Counted from the stretch's first letter, positions 45,061-55,851 are shown. The stretch: 64,000 nt of DNA from Lactobacillus acidophilus (GCF_034298135.1 NZ_CP139575.1:310001-374000), one strand, 5' to 3'. The notes: generated by a model from the letters alone, not told the origin. Program-made: numbers and translations.

Positions 45061-47850
45061 ATGAAAATTACAAATATTTTAGTTAACCAAATGGAACATC
45101 CTCTAGGCTTTGATTTGAGTAATTTAAGGATTACTTTTGAATTGACAGAGATGGAAAATATAATAGGAAACGTTTATAAGAATATATCTGTCGGTAAAGT
45201 TGAATCTGAACAGCCGATTTATTTTGAGCCTGATGAATTATACGAGAATAACGCTTTTAAAATAAACATGGAGTTAGAGCCTCGTACTAAGTATTGGGTA
45301 AAAATCGGAGTAAGAAATGATAACGAAGTTACGTCTAGTAATACTTGGTTTGAAACAGGGAAAATGGATGAAAAGTTTTATGGAAAGTGGATAACCAATA
45401 AAAAAGACGTAGAAAATACATTATTTAAAAAAGATTTTGAGTTAGCAAATAAGCAGATAAAAAGTGCAAGATTATATTCAACCACATTAGGGGTGTATGA
45501 AGTTGATTTAAATGGAGTAAAAGTTGGAAATGAATTCTTGGCGCCTGGTTTTACTAATTATGACAAAATCGTACAATTGCAAACTTATGATGTTACAAAA
45601 TTAGTAACAAAAAATAGTAATAATGAATTGGTATTTTCTGTTGGAGATGGTTGGTATAAAGGAAATCTAGGCTTTGATGGCGGCCAAACTAATATCTATG
45701 GTGATAAAAAATCAATTTTAGCAGAACTTCATGTTACGTATACTGATAATAGTGAACAAGTCATTAGTACAGATTCAAGTTGGTTAACAACTGAAGGAAA
45801 AATAATTAAATCATCAATTTATTATGGTGAGGATATTGATGATACAAAAGATATTTTAGACTGGTCATCGGTAGTCATTCTTAATAAATCTACTAGTATT
45901 GTTAGAGATCGCTTAAGTTTACCAATAATGAAAAAAGAGGTATTGAAGGTTAAAGAAATCATTCATACTCCTAAGAATGAAATAGTATTAGATTTTGGCC
46001 AAAATCATGCTGGATGGCCTGTATTTATTAACCGACTTGCACGTGGAAAGAAAATTACGTTACAAATGGGGGAAATACTACAAGATGGTAATTTTTATAA
46101 CAAAAATCTTAGGTTAGCTCGTGCAGCATTTACTTATATTTCAGATGGTGAAGAAAAATTAATACGACCACATTTTACGTATTTTGGATTTAGGTATGTA
46201 AAAATCTCTGGAGTAACTGATGTGAATAAGGATGATTTTGAATCGTGGGTATTATATTCTGATCTAAAACAAACTGGATTTATTAAAACTAATAATGATA
46301 AAGTAAATCGTCTTTTTAAGAATGTAATTTGGGGACAAAAAAGTAATTTCATGGATGTGCCAACTGATTGTCCGCAAAGGGATGAGCGGCTGGGGTGGAC
46401 AGGAGACGCTGAAATATTTGCACCAACTGCCAGTTTCAATATGAATACTTATGAGTTTTACAAGAAGTATGCTAAAGATATGCTTGTTGAACAAGAAGAT
46501 AACAAAGGAATGCTTCCTATTATTGTACCTAGTTTAAAACAAAAAAGTACTGGAATGGCAATTTGGAGTGATGCTGCTACCATCATTCCTTGGGTTACTT
46601 ATCGATTTTTTGACGATTTAGGAGTTTTGAAGCAAAATTATTCTCAAATGAAAAATTGGGTTGATTGGATTACCCAAAATACTAAAACCAAATACTTATG
46701 GATTGGACAAATGCAATTAGGAGATTGGCTTTCCTTGGATAATGGGGCTAATCCTCAGGGCAAAACTAACGAAGATTATATTGCATCTATTTATTATTTT
46801 GTTTCTGCAAGCATAGTATCTAAAGCAGCTAGATTGCTTCATTACGATATGGAGTCAGACTATTATGAAAATTTGGCTAGAAATATAAAGACAAATATTT
46901 TAAATGAATTTGTTACTGAAAAAGGTAGGATAGCCATTGATACTCAGACAGCATTGGTTTCAGCGTTACATTTCGGATTAGTGCATGATTATCAAAAGTC
47001 ACAGGTTGTAGCTGATTTAGTGAAAAAAGTAAAAGATGACAATAAGCATTTACAGACTGGATTTGTTGGGACACCATTTTTATTGTCGGTATTATCAAAT
47101 AATAATCAGCATCATTTGGCTATGGATATTTTTATGCAAGAAGATTGCCCAAGTTGGCTTTATGAAGTAAATATGGGAGCAACCACAATATGGGAACGTT
47201 GGAATTCGGTATTACCTGATGGTAAGATGAATCCTGAAGGGATGAATTCATTAAATCATTATAGTTTTGGCGCTGTGATGATGTGGATGTATCAATGTGT
47301 AGTAGGTTTAAATCAATTTGATGCTGGATTTAAAGAAATTTACTTTGCACCTAAATTTGATTGTCGATTAAAAGATATATATTCAGAGTTTGATTCAACA
47401 TATGGGAAGATTAAAGTGGAATATCATTTGGAGACCAATGAAAAGCATTTGATAAGAATGAATTTAGTCATACCATTTGGAGTGAAAATGAAGGTTAAGT
47501 TGCCTAGATCTGCTAAATATTTGATTAACGGAAAAGAAAAGATAGGTATTGTTAAATTAGAATATGGGAAATACGATATTAGTTATATTCCAACTAAGAG
47601 CTACTTAAATTATTATGATTTAAATAGTAAGCTTGTTGATATTTTAGATAATAACGATCTTGTGAAAAGAATTGATCAAATTGATGAAAAGATCTTGCAG
47701 AAAGTAAAAAGAATGGGAAATACCAGAAGTATATTTATTAATAAAAAAATAGATGAATTGCTTGATTTCGAAGAAATTTCACAGGAAGAAAAAAATCAGC
47801 TTGTTGATATATTACATAAAACAATTTTTATAAAGTTGAATCTCTTTTAA
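45061..47850 (+). CDS. Alpha-L-rhamnosidase (GH78)
   Basis: A 929 aa cytoplasmic glycoside hydrolase that releases L-rhamnose from plant glycosides. N-terminal beta domains contain RLYSTTLGVYEVDLNG and LAPGFTNYDKIVQLQTYDVT. The (alpha/alpha)6 catalytic domain holds the GH78 hallmark DVPTDCPQRDERLGWTGDAEIF. The domain ends near residue 820. About 90 further residues form a helical Lys/Asp-rich tail not typical of the family. There is no signal peptide, so the substrate must be imported. It starts nine bases after chbG, which suggests one transcript before the IS insertion. Its end overlaps the convergent LacI gene. Confidence 0.9.
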   Translation: MKITNILVNQMEHPLGFDLSNLRITFELTEMENIIGNVYKNISVGKVESEQPIYFEPDELYENNAFKINMELEPRTKYWVKIGVRNDNEVTSSNTWFETGKMDEKFYGKWITNKKDVENTLFKKDFELANKQIKSARLYSTTLGVYEVDLNGVKVGNEFLAPGFTNYDKIVQLQTYDVTKLVTKNSNNELVFSVGDGWYKGNLGFDGGQTNIYGDKKSILAELHVTYTDNSEQVISTDSSWLTTEGKIIKSSIYYGEDIDDTKDILDWSSVVILNKSTSIVRDRLSLPIMKKEVLKVKEIIHTPKNEIVLDFGQNHAGWPVFINRLARGKKITLQMGEILQDGNFYNKNLRLARAAFTYISDGEEKLIRPHFTYFGFRYVKISGVTDVNKDDFESWVLYSDLKQTGFIKTNNDKVNRLFKNVIWGQKSNFMDVPTDCPQRDERLGWTGDAEIFAPTASFNMNTYEFYKKYAKDMLVEQEDNKGMLPIIVPSLKQKSTGMAIWSDAATIIPWVTYRFFDDLGVLKQNYSQMKNWVDWITQNTKTKYLWIGQMQLGDWLSLDNGANPQGKTNEDYIASIYYFVSASIVSKAARLLHYDMESDYYENLARNIKTNILNEFVTEKGRIAIDTQTALVSALHFGLVHDYQKSQVVADLVKKVKDDNKHLQTGFVGTPFLLSVLSNNNQHHLAMDIFMQEDCPSWLYEVNMGATTIWERWNSVLPDGKMNPEGMNSLNHYSFGAVMMWMYQCVVGLNQFDAGFKEIYFAPKFDCRLKDIYSEFDSTYGKIKVEYHLETNEKHLIRMNLVIPFGVKMKVKLPRSAKYLINGKEKIGIVKLEYGKYDISYIPTKSYLNYYDLNSKLVDILDNNDLVKRIDQIDEKILQKVKRMGNTRSIFINKKIDELLDFEEISQEEKNQLVDILHKTIFIKLNLF

Positions 47851-48787
47851 TCGGCAAAACATCAATAATACTATTCCTGGTTGAGTTATTACCAGACATT
47901 AAATCTAGCAATCTATGTGCAGCAGTTTGACCGATTAATTTAGGGTTTTGATCAATTGTAGAAATAGTAGGGGATGTATATCCACATAAAATATTGTTGT
48001 CATAGCCTACTAACTGAAAATCATCAGGTATTTTTAGATTCCGTCTTTTGGCTTCTTTTATTATTTCAGCAGCGTATAGATCATTAACAGTAATAATAGC
48101 ATCGAACTGGTTAGACTTATTTAATGCACTTTGAGCAGAAATATAGGGATTATTTTCTGGTGTTTCTTCAAGTAAATAGTCAATTTTTAATTTAGAAGCT
48201 TCTGCTGTCATTGCTTCTATACGTTCACGAATAGTAGGTAAGGATAATGGCCAATGTTGAATAAGTACCTTCTCAATTTTCTTGCTTAATAATTTAATAC
48301 TTTCTTTTCCACCTTTGGTGTTATTTGACACAATACGCACAATATCGTCATTAATGTTTGCACTATCATACATAACTAATGGAGTATTTAAATGAAAATT
48401 GGGTGGAATAGTGAAAGCAGAAGTAATAATGCCATCTACATTATTATTTTCAAAATTGATGATAGCATTCTGATATTTTTTTACATCAGAATTAGTACTA
48501 AATGAAATAAGTGCAGTGTAGCCCTCTTTTTGAATAACTTCTTGAATCCCATCAATTATTTGAGCATAAAATCTATTGTTTAGATCAGGAATAATAATAC
48601 CAATCATTTTAGATTTTTTCTGGTAGAGAGTTCTAGCAACTTGATTTGGCTGATAGTGCGTTTGAGAAATTATCTTTTCTACTTTCTGTTTCGTAGTCTC
48701 ACTTACTTTACCGGAATGGTTAATAATTCTAGATACGGTTGCTACAGATACTCCTGATAGTTTAGCAATATCCCTAATTGTAGTCAT
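47828..48787 (-). CDS. LacI/GalR-family regulator of the MFS-glycosidase pair
   Basis: A 319 aa repressor with an N-terminal HTH (TIRDIAKLSGVSVATVSRIINHSGKVSE) and an effector domain (IGIIIPDLNNRFYAQIIDGIQ...LVGYDNN). It overlaps the rhamnosidase tail by 23 bases and is divergent from the MFS transporter and second apiosidase-like gene. Two TGTAAC-type palindromes in the shared promoter gap (48811 and 48891) are its likely operators. The effector is unknown. Confidence 0.87.
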   Translation of the reverse strand: MTTIRDIAKLSGVSVATVSRIINHSGKVSETTKQKVEKIISQTHYQPNQVARTLYQKKSKMIGIIIPDLNNRFYAQIIDGIQEVIQKEGYTALISFSTNSDVKKYQNAIINFENNNVDGIITSAFTIPPNFHLNTPLVMYDSANINDDIVRIVSNNTKGGKESIKLLSKKIEKVLIQHWPLSLPTIRERIEAMTAEASKLKIDYLLEETPENNPYISAQSALNKSNQFDAIITVNDLYAAEIIKEAKRRNLKIPDDFQLVGYDNNILCGYTSPTISTIDQNPKLIGQTAAHRLLDLMSGNNSTRNSIIDVLPIKRDSTL

Positions 48788-48810
48788 AAGTTTAGTTCCT
48801 TCTTTATAAA

Positions 48811-48904
48811 TGTAACGGATTACATTACTATTATACAGCGATTAATGATAATTATTAGTTTAGCACTAATTAAGCAAATTTACATTGTAATGTAACCGGT
48901 TACA
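48811..48904. promoter_or_regulatory. Two palindromic operators in the divergent LacI/MFS promoter
   Basis: TGTAACGGATTACA (48811-48824) and the perfect TGTAACCGGTTACA (48891-48904), 80 bases apart. The distance and similarity fit looping by one LacI-type repressor. Confidence 0.65.
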
Positions 48905-48963
48905 TATTATGATGAGAATGTAATAAATCAAGTGAGATGCGAGAAACGTTAGGAGGAAAACTT

Positions 48964-50187
48964 ATGAACGTTGAAGAACTAAAAAAATCCAATAAGCATA
49001 ATTGGAAATTAAAAATTGGAATTCTAGGAATATCTTTATTCTTACAAGTTGCGGGCTCTAACTTGGCAGCAATTCCAATGATTGCTAAATCGTTTCCAAA
49101 AGAATCAGTAACTTCGATTCAAGCTTTGTTTACGATTCCATCGTTTACTATTATGCTTTTTATTTTATTTAGTAATGCGGTTATTAAATGGGTAGGTAAG
49201 CGTAACACAGTTATTATTGGTATGATTGCCACAACTATCGGTGGTGTAATGCCATTCTTTATCAATAACTTTCCATTAATTGTATTTAGTAGATTATTAG
49301 TTGGTGCCGGTATCGGTTTGTTTACTTCATTAGCTGTATCACTTATCGGTGATTGCTTCAGTGGTGATGAACAAAAGACTTTAATTGGTATCCAAGGGGC
49401 AATGGGAACTTTAGGAAACAGTGCATGTACTTTTATTTCTGGTTTACTTTTAGGGATTAATTGGCAAACTACATTCCTTTATATGCTTCTCGTAATTCCT
49501 TTCTTAATTTTATTTATGATGGGATATACAAGAAAAATGGAAAAGCAAACTACTGTTGAAAAGAATGATACTAAAGCAAATACCAAAGAAAAAAGCCATG
49601 CTAAAATTCCTGGCAGAATTTATATTGCATTCTTCATGCTGTTTCTATACTTTTCAGCATTTATGGTCGAAGCAACAGCGTCAGCTTTAGTAATTCAACA
49701 AAACCAACTTGCTAACCAAGGAGTATTATCTACTGAAATAGCCGTTGCAGGATTAATTGGTGCTGTAATTTCAATGGGATACAGTAGAATATATAAATTA
49801 TTCCATAATTACACACCAGTAATTACTACTATCTGTGGAGCTCTCGGATTTATAGTATGTTCACAAGCAAGTAATATGGCAATTTTCTTTGTGGGATTGT
49901 TATTAATGTTTGTAAGTTCATTAATTATTCCATATGTATATGACACTATTTTAAGCGATGTTGATTCATCTATTAGTAATTTGATTATTTCGATTGCACA
50001 AGTATGTAACAACTTAGGTGCTTTCGCATCCCCATATGTCATCGCATTCTTAAGTAATGTATGTCATTTATCTACTCCTGTGGATCAGATGAGAATAAGT
50101 GCAGGAATTTTATTAGTAATTACAATTGTATTCTTTGCAATGGCTGTTACTCACAAGAAAGTTAATACAGTTACTAAAGTAGATTAA
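48964..50187 (+). CDS. MFS transporter, probable glycoside or oligosaccharide uptake
   Basis: A 407 aa membrane protein with about twelve hydrophobic segments. LFSNAVIKWVGKRNTVIIGM fits the cytoplasmic loop 2-3 motif of major facilitator proteins. The middle loop (about residues 195-220) is Lys/Thr-rich. The start is the ATG at 48964, with AGGAGG seven bases before. It is 17 bases upstream of a glycoside hydrolase and under the adjacent LacI regulator. Substrate import for that hydrolase is the likely job; the substrate itself is not recognisable. Confidence 0.82.
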   Translation: MNVEELKKSNKHNWKLKIGILGISLFLQVAGSNLAAIPMIAKSFPKESVTSIQALFTIPSFTIMLFILFSNAVIKWVGKRNTVIIGMIATTIGGVMPFFINNFPLIVFSRLLVGAGIGLFTSLAVSLIGDCFSGDEQKTLIGIQGAMGTLGNSACTFISGLLLGINWQTTFLYMLLVIPFLILFMMGYTRKMEKQTTVEKNDTKANTKEKSHAKIPGRIYIAFFMLFLYFSAFMVEATASALVIQQNQLANQGVLSTEIAVAGLIGAVISMGYSRIYKLFHNYTPVITTICGALGFIVCSQASNMAIFFVGLLLMFVSSLIIPYVYDTILSDVDSSISNLIISIAQVCNNLGAFASPYVIAFLSNVCHLSTPVDQMRISAGILLVITIVFFAMAVTHKKVNTVTKVD

Positions 50188-50204
50188 ATATTAGGAGATT
50201 AAAT

Positions 50205-51737
50205 ATGCAAACAATAGAAAAATGGAAAAGATATGAATTGACTTTACCTGGACCTACAGGTGGCAATCCATTTAGAGATGTTCAATTAACAGCAATATTT
50301 GATCATAACAATCATCCTATAACAGTAGATGGCTTTTATGATGGTAATGGAATTTATAAAGTTCGTTATATGCCTGAAGTAGAAGGTGATTATACTGTTA
50401 CAACTTATTCCAATGTTTCTGAGTTAGACGGTATAACCGATGAATTTAACGTTACATCAGCTCAAGAAAATAACCACGGTCCAGTTAGAGTATCAGGTAA
50501 AACTCATTTTGCCTATGCAGATGGAACAGGATATATTCCATTTGGTACAACTGCCTATGCTTGGACGGTTCAACCTAAGGAAGTACAAGAACAAACTTTA
50601 GAAACTTTAAAGGAAAATAAATTTAATAAGATTAGAATGCTTGTCTTTCCCAAGAGTTATGACTATAACACTAACGAACCAGCAATTTATCCGTTTGAAG
50701 GTGCTCCAAAAGTAAAACGTGGTGGTACAGATTGGATCTTTGATGCAAGTGATACGGGCTTTGATTTTACTCGTCCTGTTCCTGAATATTTCCAAAACTT
50801 GGAAAATAATATTGAACGGTTGGATAAATTAGGTGTTGAAGCAGATTTAATTCTTTTCAGTCCATATGACCGTTGGGGATTTGCTAGAATGGGAATGGAA
50901 AATAATCTGCAATACTTAAAATATATTATTGCTAGACTTGCATCATACAAGAATGCCTGGTGGGCACTTGCTAATGAATATGATTTGATGGATTTGGTTG
51001 GACAAATTCCATTAAAAGATTGGGATAGAATTGGTCAATTTGTACATGAAAAAGATCCTTCTCAACACCTTGAATCTATTCATAATTTCTATGATCCACC
51101 ACAACATAAAGATACTATTAAAAATTGGTATGACCACACTAAACCATGGATTACACACTTAAGCGTTCAATCAGATAATGTCTTCCTTGTTCCTAAGTGG
51201 ATCGAAGAATATCAAAAACCTGTTGTTGATGATGAATGTCGTTATGAAGGAAATATCGAATTTGGTTGGGGTGATAATACAGCTCATGGTATGATGGATA
51301 ACTTCTGGCGTGTAATTTTACGTGGCGGTGGTTGTAGTCATGGTGAAACTTACATTGATAAGCCAAATACCGATCGTCCAATTTGGTGGGCTCATGGTGG
51401 CAAGCTCTATGGTGAAAGTCAAAAGAAGATCAATTTCTTGTATGATTTATTAAAAGACAACGGCTTTACTTGGGTTAAACCCCAAGCAACAAGCGGTCCA
51501 ACTTGGGAATTAGCTGCTGGTTCAACACCAGATGAAAAGAAATGGTTAGTTTATTTTGGCGACAATCAACCAGAATTTGAATTGTTTAGCTTTTTACCTG
51601 ATGGCAAGAAGTATAGTGCTAAATTAATTAATGCGTGGGATGAAACTATTGAAGATTTTGATGGTGAAATCACAAATAATGAAAAGTTCCACTTACCAAG
51701 AAGACCATATCAAGCAATGTTATTAACTGAAGAATAA
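50205..51737 (+). CDS. Second apiosidase-like glycoside hydrolase (DUF5060-DUF4038-DUF5605 layout)
   Basis: A 510 aa cytoplasmic hydrolase. Residues 1-85 form a beta domain (EKWKRYELTLPGPTGGNPF, DUF5060-like). Residues 95-410 form a TIM barrel of the DUF4038 apiosidase-like group (HFAYADGTGYIPFGTTAYAW). A C-terminal beta domain follows. Catalytic candidates are E258 in WWALANEYD and E344 in VDDECRYEGN. The first differs from D159 of the RAT-controlled paralog, so specificity may differ. There is no signal peptide. TAGGAGA precedes the ATG. It is co-transcribed with the MFS gene. Apiose, or another plant pentose such as arabinofuranose, is inferred only. Confidence 0.78.
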   Translation: MQTIEKWKRYELTLPGPTGGNPFRDVQLTAIFDHNNHPITVDGFYDGNGIYKVRYMPEVEGDYTVTTYSNVSELDGITDEFNVTSAQENNHGPVRVSGKTHFAYADGTGYIPFGTTAYAWTVQPKEVQEQTLETLKENKFNKIRMLVFPKSYDYNTNEPAIYPFEGAPKVKRGGTDWIFDASDTGFDFTRPVPEYFQNLENNIERLDKLGVEADLILFSPYDRWGFARMGMENNLQYLKYIIARLASYKNAWWALANEYDLMDLVGQIPLKDWDRIGQFVHEKDPSQHLESIHNFYDPPQHKDTIKNWYDHTKPWITHLSVQSDNVFLVPKWIEEYQKPVVDDECRYEGNIEFGWGDNTAHGMMDNFWRVILRGGGCSHGETYIDKPNTDRPIWWAHGGKLYGESQKKINFLYDLLKDNGFTWVKPQATSGPTWELAAGSTPDEKKWLVYFGDNQPEFELFSFLPDGKKYSAKLINAWDETIEDFDGEITNNEKFHLPRRPYQAMLLTEE

Positions 51738-51745
51738 TATAAAGA

Positions 51746-51773
51746 CTCCGTTATTATTAAACGGAGTTTTTTG
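51746..51773 (+). terminator. Intrinsic terminator after the glycoside hydrolase
   Basis: ACTCCGTT and AACGGAGT arms are followed by a T run. Confidence 0.9.
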
Positions 51774-51783
51774 ATTGCATATG

Positions 51784-51809
51784 AAAAACACGCTAGAACT
51801 TCTAGCGTG
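51784..51809 (-). terminator. Intrinsic terminator of galE
   Basis: CACGCTAGAA-C-TTCTAGCGTG, a near-perfect palindrome, is followed on the minus strand by TTTTT. Confidence 0.8.
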
Positions 51810-51842
51810 CAATGGATAATAGATAAATAATTTAAAAAGATC

Positions 51843-52835
51843 TTACTTGTCTTCGTAGCCCTTTGGGTGACTCTTGTGCCACTTCCAAGCGGTTTCGATT
51901 ACTTCATCAACATTTTCATGTTTTGGCTTCCAGCCTAAAATAGTTCTTGCCTTAGTTGAGTCGGCAACTAGTGAATCAGGATCACCGCCACGGCGAGGCC
52001 CCATTGTATACGGAATATCAATACCAGTAACTTTTTTAGCACTTTCTAAGATTTCTAAGTTAGAGTAACCTTGTGCGGTACCTAAATTGAATACGTCAGA
52101 TTTATTAGTCTTCATCATATGCTTCAATGCTAAAATGTGAGCATCAATTAAGTCTTCAACTTGAACATAATCACGGACGTTAGTACCATCCTTGGTATTG
52201 TAATCATCGCCGAAGATAGTAAACTTACCATCACCTGAAATGGCACTCTTCAAAATATTTGGAATAAGGTGAGTTTCGGGACCGTGATCTTCACCAATAG
52301 TACCATCGCTTGAAGCACCAGCTACATTGAAGTAACGAAGAGCAGTATATTTAATACCGTCAGCTTTGTCAGCCCAAGCCATGATCTTTTCCATCATCAT
52401 CTTAGTTTCACCATATGGGTTAATTGGATCAAGTGGAGTATCTTCAGTAATTGGCAACTTCTTAGGAATACCGTAAGTAGCTGCAGAACTTGAGAATACT
52501 AAATATTTCACATCTGCATCATTCATTGCTTTTAATAATGAAATCATACCAGAAACATTGTTATCGTAGTATTTAAGTGGTTTTTTAACTGATTCGGGTA
52601 CTAATGAATAAGCTGCAAAATGCATTACAGCGTCAATTTTTTCATCACGTAAAATCTTTGATACTAAGAAAGTATCCTCGATGTCGCCTTGATAAAACTT
52701 TGCTTTAGGATCGACAGCCTTTCTGTGACCGGTGTATAAAGAGTCGAGTACAACGACATCATTACCTTCTTTGACTAATTCACGAACGGCATGTGAGCCA
52801 ATGTAGCCCGCACCACCTACAACTAAAACTTTCAT
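51843..52835 (-). CDS. galE: UDP-glucose 4-epimerase
   Basis: Interconverts UDP-galactose and UDP-glucose in the Leloir pathway. The NAD motif GGAGYIGSH (about residues 7-15), Ser in FSSSAATYG and the catalytic YxxxK in NPYGETK (about 148-154) are present. The 330 aa length is normal. It sits downstream of lacLM on the same strand but has its own promoter region, with a cre-like site (TGAAATCGATTACA, 52856-52869) and an AGTAAA-N3-TTTACT operator. Confidence 0.95.
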   Translation of the reverse strand: MKVLVVGGAGYIGSHAVRELVKEGNDVVVLDSLYTGHRKAVDPKAKFYQGDIEDTFLVSKILRDEKIDAVMHFAAYSLVPESVKKPLKYYDNNVSGMISLLKAMNDADVKYLVFSSSAATYGIPKKLPITEDTPLDPINPYGETKMMMEKIMAWADKADGIKYTALRYFNVAGASSDGTIGEDHGPETHLIPNILKSAISGDGKFTIFGDDYNTKDGTNVRDYVQVEDLIDAHILALKHMMKTNKSDVFNLGTAQGYSNLEILESAKKVTGIDIPYTMGPRRGGDPDSLVADSTKARTILGWKPKHENVDEVIETAWKWHKSHPKGYEDK

Positions 52836-52855
52836 TGTTTACTCCTTTGTTTTCT

Positions 52856-52900
52856 TGAAATCGATTACATTATAACACATAAATCAGTAAAACATTTACT
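52856..52900. promoter_or_regulatory. galE control region: cre-like site and LacR-type operator
   Basis: TGAAATCGATTACA (52856-52869) resembles a CcpA site. AGTAAA-ACA-TTTACT (52886-52900) is a perfect inverted repeat related to sites at 55837 and 57054. Confidence 0.6.
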
Positions 52901-52916
52901 ATTATTGATAAAATAT

Positions 52917-53867
52917 TTAATTAAGATTGAAAGAAAATTCGTAGTCTTTTTCAGGATTAATGTGATATTGCTTTTCAACATCAGCACCCCAGCTGTCGAT
53001 ACCACCAACGCCGCGCACAGCTCCAGCAATAACTAACACAGTTCTGCGAGCAAGTGGTAATTCCTCGAGATGAGTAGCATTTTCTAATTCTTCAGCAGTG
53101 TAGGGTAAACAACTAAAATTAAACGGTTGTTTATCTTGCTTAAGCTTTAGACTAAATTCACTTTCTTGATCAGCATTATTTAAAGTAGAAGAACGAGTGA
53201 TTTTGAGTGCCTTAGTTTGCATATGCATCCCGTTTTCTTGTGGTACTAAATATTTAGTTACTGGTAAGCCATCAACATGGAATTTTCCTTCTTTTGCACC
53301 AGCCATTCGGTCAGGATAAGTTTCCCCCGAAAGTCCTTCGTAGTCAAAGCCAGTTGCAGCAGTTGGCATGATGAAACGCATTCCAATCACTGGTAATGGT
53401 GGCAATCCTTTTTTACCAAAATAATGCATGACTATATTAATACAACCAGTATTATCAATATTATAAATGATTTTAACGTCAGTTGCTGGATTAGTTAGAG
53501 TTTGATACCAAAACGCAATTTGAACATGGTCAGCATATTCATGATTACTGAATTGATTATTAATTGGAGCAATTGGAAGTTCGTCGAATTGTCGGTCATC
53601 TACCTTTAATTCGATTTTAGTGCATTTAGTAAACATATCAGCACCGAGCCATTGAGATGCCTTTAAATTAAAGCCATTACCTCGATCATTATCGGTAGTA
53701 GCTCGCCAGAAAGTAGGGGTCGGCACACGATATAACCATTCTTTGTTATTGATGTTGAGTGATTCTAACCCACCTCGTTCGTAGCTGAAAAGATAATGGA
53801 AGTTTTTACCAGTGATTCCTAAAGTGGCATCACCATAGATGATTTGTAAATTATTTGTGTAAGCCAT
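52917..53867 (-). CDS. lacM: Beta-galactosidase small subunit (GH2)
   Basis: The C-terminal subunit of the heterodimeric LacLM beta-galactosidase, equal to the last domain of LacZ. It contains [13 protein letters not shown] near residue 53, which completes the active site, and [13 protein letters not shown] near the C-terminus. I place the start at the ATG at 53867 (316 aa); an upstream in-frame start inside lacL would add a non-homologous N-terminus. It overlaps lacL by 17 bases, which is the classic arrangement. Confidence 0.93.
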   Translation of the reverse strand: MAYTNNLQIIYGDATLGITGKNFHYLFSYERGGLESLNINNKEWLYRVPTPTFWRATTDNDRGNGFNLKASQWLGADMFTKCTKIELKVDDRQFDELPIAPINNQFSNHEYADHVQIAFWYQTLTNPATDVKIIYNIDNTGCINIVMHYFGKKGLPPLPVIGMRFIMPTAATGFDYEGLSGETYPDRMAGAKEGKFHVDGLPVTKYLVPQENGMHMQTKALKITRSSTLNNADQESEFSLKLKQDKQPFNFSCLPYTAEELENATHLEELPLARRTVLVIAGAVRGVGGIDSWGADVEKQYHINPEKDYEFSFNLN

Positions 53868-55737
53868 AGTAATATCTAACCTCCTGCATTGCTGGCTTTG
53901 GTGTTCTATCTGCAAACATTAACCCATCACCAGAAAATTCATAGTCTGAGTGACGATCATCAAAATCGCCACCATAACGGAGAACGTTTTGTTTACTGAT
54001 AGGATCGTAGACTAAGAGCGCTTGATCAATAAAGTCCCAAATAAATCCTCCTACATATTGTGGGTATTCATCAATTAATTTAATATAGCTGCCCATACCA
54101 CCATCAGAATTACCCATGTCATGCATGTATTCACACTCCATAAATGGTTTTTGTGGGTTATTTCTTAAGTATTCTGCGACCTCTTTAGGTGGTAGATACA
54201 TATGGCTTTCAATATCAGAAATTTGATCTTTTAATTCTGGTCTATGAACGACACCTTCGTAGTGAACTAGACGAGAAGAATCATGTTCTTTGTAAAATTC
54301 GTTCATTGCAACGATATTACTACCGGCATAAGATTCGTTTCCTAATGACCAGAATAGGATGGATGTATGATTTTTGAAAGTCTCATAATTATTGCGGGCG
54401 CGATCGATTACTGCTTCACGCCATTCAGGAACAGAACCAGGTACATTATCAGATGGTTCAACTTGCCCCATCTTTTGCCAGGTACCATGAGATTCCAGGT
54501 TGTTTTCTGCCATCATATAAATGCCGTTTTGATCGCAAAGATAATACCATGGGATTTGGTTGGGATAATGGCAAGTTCTAACAGCGTTGATATTGTTTTC
54601 TTTGAAAGTATCGATATCTTTTTCCATATCGTTCAGGGTAATGCTACGGCCAGTTTTGGCATTCCATTCATGGCGATTAACTCCGTTAATAATTAGGCAT
54701 TTGCCGTTGAGTAAAATTACCTTGTCTTGATTAATTTCAATTCGTCTAAAGCCAAATTGGTAAGGAATTAATTCAACTAGGTGACCATTTTCATCATGGA
54801 CTTCAATCAATAACTGATACAAGTAAGGATGATGATTGTCCCATAAATGAATATTTTCCAAAGTTGAGCTAGTAAATTCAACTTCGGAGTCAAGTGGGAC
54901 ATCTTGTTCTAAAATAGCTGAGCCGTTGACGTCTTCTACGGATAAGTGAACATGACCATTGAGTGAACCAGTAAATTTTAATTCAGCATTGAAAATACCA
55001 TCTTGATAGTTGTCACAAACAGTAGGTTTAAGATCCAAATCAACTAAATGTGTTTCAGGAAATGCTAGTAATTCAACGGATCTAAATAGACCAGAAAATC
55101 TGAACATGTCTTGATCTTCAAGCCAAGAAGCCGTACTGTGTTTAAAAACTTCAACAGCTAAGATATTGTCTTTTTCTTTAATATACTTGGTTAAATCAAA
55201 TTCCGAAGGAGTAAAGCTATCTTCGGCATATCCAATGAAATGGCCGTTTAACCAAACATACATGGCTCGTTCGGCACCTTCGAATACGATATGAATATCA
55301 TGATCCCTTAATTCTGGATTTAGGTCAAAATGTTTTATGTATGAACCGACGGTGTTATCTTTACCTTCACTGAAAGAACCTTCTTCAGCATCAGATTTAT
55401 TTAATGCGTAAGCAGGACGACGGAAAATTTTCCCTTCCCAGGGATAAAGAGTATTAATGTATTGATTTTGTGCAAAATTGTTTAATTCAATTTCACTAGG
55501 AACTGGGATTGTGGTGAAAGATGAAGTGTTAAAGTCCTTTTTGTAGAAGTCAACGGGACGGCTTTGGGGATCTTTAGAAAATTTGAATTGCCACATTCCA
55601 TTTAAACTTTGCTTAAAACTACTGTGATTATTTTGCCATTCACGATAATTCTTAAAAAAAGGATGATCGCTATGAGCTGGCAATTGATTGACTCTAAAAA
55701 TTTCAGGGTCATCAAGCCATTTTATGTTTGCTTGCAT
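53851..55737 (-). CDS. lacL: Beta-galactosidase large subunit (GH2)
   Basis: The catalytic subunit of LacLM, which hydrolyses lactose to glucose and galactose. The 628 aa protein has the sugar-binding beta domain ([13 protein letters not shown]...SFKQSLNG), the acid/base Glu in [11 protein letters not shown] and the nucleophile Glu in [14 protein letters not shown]. It is the first gene of lacL-lacM, with cre and LacR-type sites upstream. It is cytoplasmic, so lactose arrives through LacS or a PTS. Confidence 0.95.
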   Translation of the reverse strand: MQANIKWLDDPEIFRVNQLPAHSDHPFFKNYREWQNNHSSFKQSLNGMWQFKFSKDPQSRPVDFYKKDFNTSSFTTIPVPSEIELNNFAQNQYINTLYPWEGKIFRRPAYALNKSDAEEGSFSEGKDNTVGSYIKHFDLNPELRDHDIHIVFEGAERAMYVWLNGHFIGYAEDSFTPSEFDLTKYIKEKDNILAVEVFKHSTASWLEDQDMFRFSGLFRSVELLAFPETHLVDLDLKPTVCDNYQDGIFNAELKFTGSLNGHVHLSVEDVNGSAILEQDVPLDSEVEFTSSTLENIHLWDNHHPYLYQLLIEVHDENGHLVELIPYQFGFRRIEINQDKVILLNGKCLIINGVNRHEWNAKTGRSITLNDMEKDIDTFKENNINAVRTCHYPNQIPWYYLCDQNGIYMMAENNLESHGTWQKMGQVEPSDNVPGSVPEWREAVIDRARNNYETFKNHTSILFWSLGNESYAGSNIVAMNEFYKEHDSSRLVHYEGVVHRPELKDQISDIESHMYLPPKEVAEYLRNNPQKPFMECEYMHDMGNSDGGMGSYIKLIDEYPQYVGGFIWDFIDQALLVYDPISKQNVLRYGGDFDDRHSDYEFSGDGLMFADRTPKPAMQEVRYYYGLHK

Positions 55738-55769
55738 ACTAATACCTGATTTCTATAATAAATTATTTT

Positions 55770-55851
55770 TGAAAACGCTTTTATTATATCACCAAATAAA
55801 AAATTAACCAATAAAATAAAATATTTATCTAAAAACAGTAAAATATTTATT
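55770..55851. promoter_or_regulatory. lacLM control region: cre and LacR-type operator
   Basis: TGAAAACGCTTTTA (55770-55783) is a good CcpA site. AGTAAA-ATA-TTTATT (55837-55851) belongs to the operator group of this locus; AAATATTTAT recurs in the same gap. Confidence 0.6.

Noticed and set aside
48811-48904. The TGTAACCGGTTACA palindromes as ordinary cre sites
   Set aside because: They resemble cre but are perfectly paired around a divergent LacI gene, so the local repressor is the better reading; CcpA binding cannot be excluded.
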